10,378 bases of DNA from Candidatus Aminicenantota bacterium (GTDB taxonomy: Bacteria; Acidobacteriota; Aminicenantia; Aminicenantales; Aminicenantaceae): positions 1-10,378 of the forward strand of contig DAOWCB010000024.1 in the NCBI GenBank assembly GCA_030633795.1. Reading direction: 5' to 3'. The notes under the pieces were generated by a model. It was not told the origin of the DNA. It was given only the letters and a program-made list of their open reading frames with translations, and ran no database searches. Shown here in pieces: positions 6,510 to 10,378 of this stretch. Position numbers and translations under genes: made by a program. Each line of letters begins with the position of its first letter. Position 1 is the first letter of the stretch.

Positions 6510-6543
6510 GGTAAATATTTCCAGAGATATCTACCTAATTTTT

Positions 6544-6559
6544 GCCCTGATGAAAGGGC
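6544..6559. repeat. Short dyad between ssb and the cupin gene
   Basis: GCCCT (6544-6548) and AGGGC (6555-6559) form a perfect 5-bp inverted repeat with a 6-base centre, in the 65-base gap between ssb and the cupin gene. No T-run follows it on the minus strand, so it is not a standard terminator. It lies exactly in the 17-base spacer of a weak minus-strand promoter candidate (TTGACT at 6561-6566, AAAAAT at 6538-6543). It could be an operator or chance. Confidence 0.25.
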
Positions 6560-6574
6560 TAGTCAATGGCCTTT

Positions 6575-7054
6575 CTAAAAAGGAACTTCTTCGTCTCCGT
6601 CCGTCTCGCTTTCGATGTCAGGAATGGAGCTTTTCTCATCGGGGAAATCCGGAGGGCCGGAACTGGAAGGCGTGGGGGAAGTCTTTCCTTCCTGTCTTTC
6701 CATATCGTCTTTGCGGCCGAGAAGGATGATGTTTTGGGCTTCGACTTCCGTGGAATATCTTTTGTTTCCTTCCCTATCCTGCCAGCTTCGAGTTCGCAGC
6801 TTCCCTTCCAGATAGATCTGTTTTCCTTGGTTGAGATACTTCTCGCAAAACTCTCCAAGCTTTCCCCATGCCACAATGCGATGCCATTCTACTCGAATAT
6901 CACTTTCGTTTGTGCTAGGATTGAAGTAGCGTTCGTTTGTGGCGAGCGTGAAGCGAGCGAGGGCCCGTTCAGATTGCGGGAGATACCGAAGTTCTGGGTT
7001 TCGTCCCAATCGGCCGATCAGAGTAACCTTGTTTAGACTATTGATGTCTCTCAT
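6575..7054 (-). CDS. ssb: Single-stranded DNA-binding protein
   Basis: SSB protects single-stranded DNA and recruits replication and repair enzymes. The 159 residues are near the E. coli length. The OB-fold occupies about 5-112: SLNKVTLIGRLGRNPELRYL, FTLATNERY, VEWHRIVAWGKLGEFCEKYL, KGKQ-like NQGKQIYLEGKLRTRSWQD and EVEAQNIILLGRK. A Pro/Ser-rich linker follows (SPTPSSSGPPDFPD), then the acidic C-terminal peptide DGDEEVPF (152-159), the docking tail for partner proteins, so the protein looks complete. The ATG at 7054 lies inside the end of cpoB (17-base overlap), with only a weak AAAGAG upstream, suggesting coupled translation. Its position in a tol-pal transcription unit is unusual: ssb is more often near uvrA, rpsF/rpsR or dnaB. 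Confidence 0.95.
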   Translation of the reverse strand: MRDINSLNKVTLIGRLGRNPELRYLPQSERALARFTLATNERYFNPSTNESDIRVEWHRIVAWGKLGEFCEKYLNQGKQIYLEGKLRTRSWQDREGNKRYSTEVEAQNIILLGRKDDMERQEGKTSPTPSSSGPPDFPDEKSSIPDIESETDGDEEVPF

Positions 7055-7940
7055 TTTTTAACATCAGCTCTTTAATTTTTTCCTGAGCGATTTTTGTTTC
7101 TTCTTCCAGAGGATATTTGCTGACCATGAGTTTAAACACGGACAGCGCTTCTTCGTTTCGATCCAGCTCCACCATGCTTATCCCTTTGTGCAGGTATGCG
7201 GCAGGAACTTTATCGCCGAGAGGGAAATTCAGAATCAGTTCGTTGTACCGAGAGATAGCCTCTTCATATTCTTCTTGGCTGAAATAGCATTCCCCTATCC
7301 AATACAGGGCATTATCAGCAAAAGGACTCTGAGAGAAGTTGTCCAGATAGATCTTGAAACCGTCAATAGCCAGCGCATAATTTCCTTTCAGGTAATCGGC
7401 GTAAGCCATGTTGTAAATTTCTTGAGGAGACAGGTTGGGGGGGAGTGGAGATTTTGATTCTTCTTCTCCTTCCCCTTGCTGAAGTGTCTCTTCAGTATCA
7501 TCGGTTGCAGGTGGTTGTTGTTCTTCTTCCTGGCTTTCTCCTGAGTCTTCTGCTTGTTCAATCTGTTGGAGAAGGGGAAGCGATGCGTTTTTAATTTCCA
7601 TTAGATCTGCGGAAAAGCGAGAGAGTTGTACAGTCATAGCGCCCAGTTTTTCTAGTACGATTTGGTACTGAGCCGGGACTTCTTTTTGGTCTTCTTGCAT
7701 GCTCACCTGTCGGGACTGGAGCACACGCACTAAGGAAATGATTTCTCCCATCTGTTGTTTTATGGTTTGGAGCCCGTCCTGATGTAGCCCCATTTTATTA
7801 TCGAGTTTCAGGACATGTTGCTTCAGGATTTGAACATCTTGATAGATCAGCTCATACGCTTTTTTTTCTTTTTGGGTTCCCCAAAGCAGAAAGGGGATGA
7901 GAAGGAAAAGAAATATCCTCAGGATAAGTCTATTGGCCAT
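7038..7940 (-). CDS. cpoB: Tol-Pal associated periplasmic TPR protein CpoB (YbgF)
   Basis: CpoB coordinates Tol-Pal driven outer-membrane constriction with peptidoglycan synthesis at division in E. coli. The 300 residues start with a hydrophobic export signal (MANRLILRIFLFLLIPFLLW, about 1-22). A long helical, probably coiled-coil region (about 25-115; E. coli CpoB trimerises through such a region) is followed by a Glu/Gln-rich acidic linker (about 128-165). The C-terminal YbgF TPR domain (about 170-295) shows three tetratricopeptide-like units: NMAYADYLKGNYALAIDGFK, ALYWIGECYFSQEEYEEAIS and AYLHKGISMVELDRNEEALS. The stretch DNALYWIGECYF is diagnostic of YbgF. The ATG lies 3 bases after the pal stop with no Shine-Dalgarno site, suggesting coupling to pal. 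The 3' end overlaps ssb. Confidence 0.93.
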   Translation of the reverse strand: MANRLILRIFLFLLIPFLLWGTQKEKKAYELIYQDVQILKQHVLKLDNKMGLHQDGLQTIKQQMGEIISLVRVLQSRQVSMQEDQKEVPAQYQIVLEKLGAMTVQLSRFSADLMEIKNASLPLLQQIEQAEDSGESQEEEQQPPATDDTEETLQQGEGEEESKSPLPPNLSPQEIYNMAYADYLKGNYALAIDGFKIYLDNFSQSPFADNALYWIGECYFSQEEYEEAISRYNELILNFPLGDKVPAAYLHKGISMVELDRNEEALSVFKLMVSKYPLEEETKIAQEKIKELMLKNERHQ

Positions 7941-7943
7941 ATG

Positions 7944-8498
7944 TTATTTTGCGATGATAGTGAAGTGTGCCCGTCTGTTTTTGTCCCAAGCTGCTTCTGT
8001 GTGTCCCATGTCAATGGGTTGGCTTTTTCCATAAGAGATGGTTTTCAAGCGGCTTTGGGAAACTCCGAGAGAAACGAGGTAGTCAAACGTGCTCTTGGCT
8101 CTTTTTTCACCCAGTGCAAGGTTGTACTCCTCGGTACCTCTTTCATCGCAGTGTCCTTCGATCAGGATCTGTGCGGTTCTGAATTTTTTCAGCCATGCGG
8201 CATTGCCTTCCAAGACTGGTTTGGCATCATCCCTTATGAAATATTTGTCAAAGTCGAAATGGATCATCCGAAGCGGAGCCTCACGGTTGATTTCTTCGAG
8301 AGATTTGTTCATGAAGATTTCTGCTTCTGTCAGTTCAGGCTCCTTGGGGGGAGCAGGTTCGACAACTTTTTCAACTATGGGCTGTTCTTTTACCTGAGGG
8401 GGGGGCGGGGGAGGGGCTTCTTCGACCTTTTTTCGGCATGATAGTGAGAAACCAAAAACCAGTAAACACATCAGCGTTAGAATTAGGATTTTTTTCAT
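7944..8498 (-). CDS. pal: Peptidoglycan-associated lipoprotein Pal
   Basis: Pal is an outer-membrane lipoprotein whose OmpA-type domain binds peptidoglycan and contacts TolB and the TolA chain during division. It has 184 residues. The signal peptide MKKILILTLMCLLVFGFSLS precedes Cys21, the probable lipidated residue. The lipobox FSLSC is atypical because Ser rather than Leu sits at -3. A Pro/Glu-rich tether with a run of six prolines at 29-34 spans to about residue 55. The OmpA domain shows IHFDFDKYFIRDDAKPVLE (79-97), LIEGHCDERGTEEYNLALG (112-130), with RAKSTFDYLVSLGV next, and a C-terminal DKNRRAHFTI. Key peptidoglycan contacts (Asp and Arg in CDERGT and KNRR) are present. The start follows a near-perfect Shine-Dalgarno site and a strong promoter. 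Confidence 0.96.
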   Translation of the reverse strand: MKKILILTLMCLLVFGFSLSCRKKVEEAPPPPPPQVKEQPIVEKVVEPAPPKEPELTEAEIFMNKSLEEINREAPLRMIHFDFDKYFIRDDAKPVLEGNAAWLKKFRTAQILIEGHCDERGTEEYNLALGEKRAKSTFDYLVSLGVSQSRLKTISYGKSQPIDMGHTEAAWDKNRRAHFTIIAK

Positions 8499-8501
8499 TT
8501 G

Positions 8502-8510
8502 ACCTCCTTT
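8502..8510 (-). promoter_or_regulatory. Strong Shine-Dalgarno site of pal
   Basis: On the minus strand this reads AAAGGAGGT, a long perfect match to the 16S anti-Shine-Dalgarno sequence, three bases before the pal ATG. It is the strongest ribosome site in the window and fits an abundant lipoprotein. Confidence 0.85.
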
Positions 8511-8551
8511 GAAGGTTTATCCTTTCTTATTATTTATAACCTTGCGCTCTT

Positions 8552-8580
8552 TTTATACAATCAAACTTCTTCTCTGTCAA
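8552..8580 (-). promoter_or_regulatory. Near-consensus sigma-70 promoter of pal-cpoB-ssb group
   Basis: On the minus strand TTGACA (8575-8580, perfect -35) is followed by exactly 17 bases and TATAAA (8552-8557, 5 of 6 -10). Predicted transcription start is near 8545, giving a 5' leader of about 47 bases. It lies in the 149-base tolB-pal spacer, so pal and the genes behind it can be expressed independently of the tolB transcript. Confidence 0.8.
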
Positions 8581-8647
8581 CAGCATAACGCAACAAATAT
8601 TAAAATCCTTTCTCTATTTTTTTTGGATTAATTTCCCGGAAATACCC

Positions 8648-9943
8648 TTAGCGTGACCAATCGGGCAGCTTATTATCCCCTTTGGACGTGAGGCGGCGCA
8701 GGTTTCTGCCGTCATAGTCGATGGTGTAGAGTTGGATGGTTCCGTTGAGATTCGAGGTAAAAATAAGGTGCCGTCCATCAGGCGACCAGCATGGATATTC
8801 ATTCCGCGCATTGCTCTCTGTGAGTTTGATGATTTGTTTGGTGCGGAGATTCAGGACGTAGAGGTCAAAAACTTGATCCACTCGGGAAACATAGGCGATA
8901 TTGTCTCCTTGGGAAGACCAGGCAGGGGCATCATGGTAGGTACCGCCAAAGCTGACCCGGGTGACGTTGGAACCTTCTGCGTCCATGATGTAGATTTGAG
9001 GTGTCCCTCCTCGGTCTGATGTGAATGCAATTTGGCGGCTCGTCGGTGACCAGCAGGGAGCGGTGTCGATGGATTTGTTGAAAGTCAGCCTTCTGATGTT
9101 TTTGCCTTCGCTGGAGGCCACGTAAATCTCGGTGTTCCCGCCTTCCTCTTGAGAGCAGAACACAAGCTTTTTCCCGTCCGGGGAAAAATTGGGGGCGAAA
9201 TTTGTTCCCTGACTATAAACCTCGTGACGTTTTCCTTCATAAACTTCCAAAATATACAGGATGGCCTTTGTTCCCTGATAAGATGTGTAAGCGATTTTTC
9301 TGCCATCGGCGGACCAAGCCGGCATATAATCGATGACCTTGTTGAAGGTCAAGCGGGTTTGGTTGTGTCCGTCATAATCCATCATGTAGAGTTCCCATTT
9401 TCCGTCCCGGTTCGAACAAAACACGATTTTAGAGGTGAAAATAGGGGGTTCTCCCCACATTCGCAACAGCTCATCTGCCATTTTGTGGGCGGCATAACGG
9501 AGGAGAGACCGGTCGGCCTCGTAGCGTTTTCCGAATATCCCTCTTCCCGCCTTGACATCATATACCTTTCCCTCGAAAACAACGTTATTCCCGTCTCCGT
9601 TCGAGATCTCGCCAATGAATAAAATCTTGGCTGATATGGATTCCCAGTCCTCGAAGAATATGTTTTCGGGATTGAGCGGGCGGATATAGCTGTAGAATTC
9701 CTTGGGCAATTCCTTGAAAATCCGGCTGTACTTCAGGTCCGCAGTAAGAGTTTGATGGAGCACTTGTGCGGCTTCCTGAGTACCGGAGGAGGAATCGTGG
9801 ACGATGAACTTGGGGATGGCCAGAGGAATGGCCGGCATCCCTTCTCTGATGCTCAAGTAGACTTCCTGCTGGCCAGGCAGAAGCATGACAATAACCAATA
9901 ATGAAATTCCGATTCCATAAAGTATAATGTCTCTTTTTTTCAT
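8648..9943 (-). CDS. tolB: Tol-Pal system beta-propeller protein TolB
   Basis: TolB is the periplasmic partner of Pal in the Tol-Pal system. It has 431 residues, the family length. The N-terminus MKKRDIILYG plus a hydrophobic stretch to about residue 23 is a signal peptide. The N-terminal alpha/beta domain covers about 30-165 (EVYLSIREGMPAIPLAIPKF; AAHKMADELLRMWGEPPIFTSKI ends it). The six-bladed propeller covers about 168-431, with repeated WD40-like PD40 motifs: YMPAWSADGRKIAYTS, APNFSPDGKKLVFCS, APCWSPTSRQIAFTSDRGG, APAWSSQGDNIAYVS and YPCWSPDGRHLIFTSN. Start ATG 9941-9943 overlaps the upstream transducer gene stop as ATGA, so translation is probably coupled. Weak export cleavage context means the exact mature start is unclear. 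Confidence 0.96.
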   Translation of the reverse strand: MKKRDIILYGIGISLLVIVMLLPGQQEVYLSIREGMPAIPLAIPKFIVHDSSSGTQEAAQVLHQTLTADLKYSRIFKELPKEFYSYIRPLNPENIFFEDWESISAKILFIGEISNGDGNNVVFEGKVYDVKAGRGIFGKRYEADRSLLRYAAHKMADELLRMWGEPPIFTSKIVFCSNRDGKWELYMMDYDGHNQTRLTFNKVIDYMPAWSADGRKIAYTSYQGTKAILYILEVYEGKRHEVYSQGTNFAPNFSPDGKKLVFCSQEEGGNTEIYVASSEGKNIRRLTFNKSIDTAPCWSPTSRQIAFTSDRGGTPQIYIMDAEGSNVTRVSFGGTYHDAPAWSSQGDNIAYVSRVDQVFDLYVLNLRTKQIIKLTESNARNEYPCWSPDGRHLIFTSNLNGTIQLYTIDYDGRNLRRLTSKGDNKLPDWSR

Positions 9944-10378
9944 TTTATATGCTCGAATCTGAGATGTATGATCAAGGATTCCTCTTCGTATCCATCCGGA
10001 AGGGGGGCAAAGGGTGATGAGGATTGGATGGCGCGGACAGCGGCCATATTAAGGGCTCGAATCCCGCATGACTCCTCTATCTCTACGACCGAGATCTTTC
10101 CATCCCTGTAAATTTTGAACCGAATAACCGTGAACATTTCGTAGGACATGCCCGAACTTATTTGGGCTTTGAGCCAGTTGCTCGAGATTCGGCCGATCAT
10201 GTTATCCAGATAATAATTATAGGGAAAATTGGAAAGCCCGATCTGGGAGGAAAACTCCGAGCCAAAACCAGCACCACCACCTGAGCTCGTCCCGACGCCG
10301 AGACTTATCCCCGATCCGCTTTCGGTCCCTTCTTCAGAACCGGATTTTGTGTTGTCCGATGGCTTTTTAGCCGAAGGG
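9940..10378 (-). CDS. TonB/TolA-type energy transducer, C-terminal part (5'-truncated by window edge)
   Basis: The reading frame runs open from the window edge on the minus strand to the TGA at 9940; its start and membrane anchor are outside. The visible ~145 codons begin with a Ser/Gly/Glu-rich low-complexity stretch (about 10250-10378, including VGTSSGGGAGFGSEF). A TonB C-terminal type domain follows: FPYNYYLDNMIGRISSNW, VIRFKIYRDGKISVVEIEES, RALNMAAVRAIQSSSPFAPL and a final LIIHLRFEH strand. Its place directly before tolB with an ATGA overlap indicates the TolA role: linking the TolQR-type inner-membrane motor to TolB/Pal. The domain itself is of the TonB_C kind, so it could also be annotated as TonB. 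An internal ATG at 10200 is not a real start because the domain begins upstream of it. Confidence 0.88.
   Translation of the reverse strand, partial: PSAKKPSDNTKSGSEEGTESGSGISLGVGTSSGGGAGFGSEFSSQIGLSNFPYNYYLDNMIGRISSNWLKAQISSGMSYEMFTVIRFKIYRDGKISVVEIEESCGIRALNMAAVRAIQSSSPFAPLPDGYEEESLIIHLRFEHIK

Noticed and set aside
6566..7036. Long open frames on the plus strand opposite ssb, cpoB, pal and tolB
   Set aside because: They are antisense shadows of clearly conserved minus-strand genes and show no recognisable domains or ribosome sites.
8631..8643. Palindrome ATTTCCCGGAAAT between tolB and pal as a tolB terminator
   Set aside because: The two 6-base arms are separated by a single base, leaving no hairpin loop, and on the minus strand it is followed by an A-run rather than a T-run. 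It may be chance or a weak operator, with no further support.
10198..10200. ATG at 10200 as the start of an 86-residue gene before tolB
   Set aside because: The frame stays open to the window edge and the TonB_C-type domain begins upstream of this ATG, so it is an internal Met of a longer transducer gene.

Overview
The window looks like chromosomal core sequence from a Gram-negative, two-membrane bacterium of moderate G+C content. The evidence is a Tol-Pal envelope system (TonB/TolA-type C-terminus, TolB, Pal, CpoB) next to a sigma-54/regulatory-PTS cluster. Having HPr kinase/phosphorylase, RapZ, a mannose-type EIIA, HPr and EI in a row behind rpoN-hpf-ptsN is known from deltaproteobacterial-type and Acidobacteriota-type genomes. 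That is the best lineage guess, but the window has no rRNA or other phylogenetic marker to settle it.

Left half, plus strand (1-5764): the 3' end of rpoN (sigma-54), then hpf (long form), ptsN, hprK and rapZ. These genes are packed with overlaps of 1-8 bases or a gap of about 22 bases. A 139-base spacer follows, carrying a plausible sigma-70 promoter and a 5' dyad. After it come a mannose-family EIIA gene, ptsH (HPr) and ptsI (EI). Together they encode a phosphorelay (PEP to EI to HPr to one or both EIIA proteins) plus the kinase that can phosphorylate HPr on Ser46. No EIIB/EIIC permease is present, so the system reads as regulatory rather than sugar-transporting.

Right half, minus strand (10378 down to 5751), read in the direction of transcription: the C-terminus of a TonB/TolA-like energy transducer (its upstream part lies outside the window), tolB (ATGA overlap), a spacer with a near-consensus sigma-70 promoter, pal, cpoB (ybgF), ssb, a stand-alone mannose-6-phosphate-isomerase-type cupin, and a receiver-only response regulator. 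The response regulator converges on ptsI and the two coding regions overlap by 14 bases, so no intergenic terminator separates the two gene blocks.

I see no mobile elements, CRISPR arrays, tRNA/rRNA genes or clear foreign islands. Nothing here is a plainly new system. The points that most deserve a second look are the HprK that lacks the usual His before the P-loop, the RapZ without the terminal basic tail, the dyad at the EIIA promoter, ssb inserted in the tol-pal operon, and the orphan cupin plus receiver pair.
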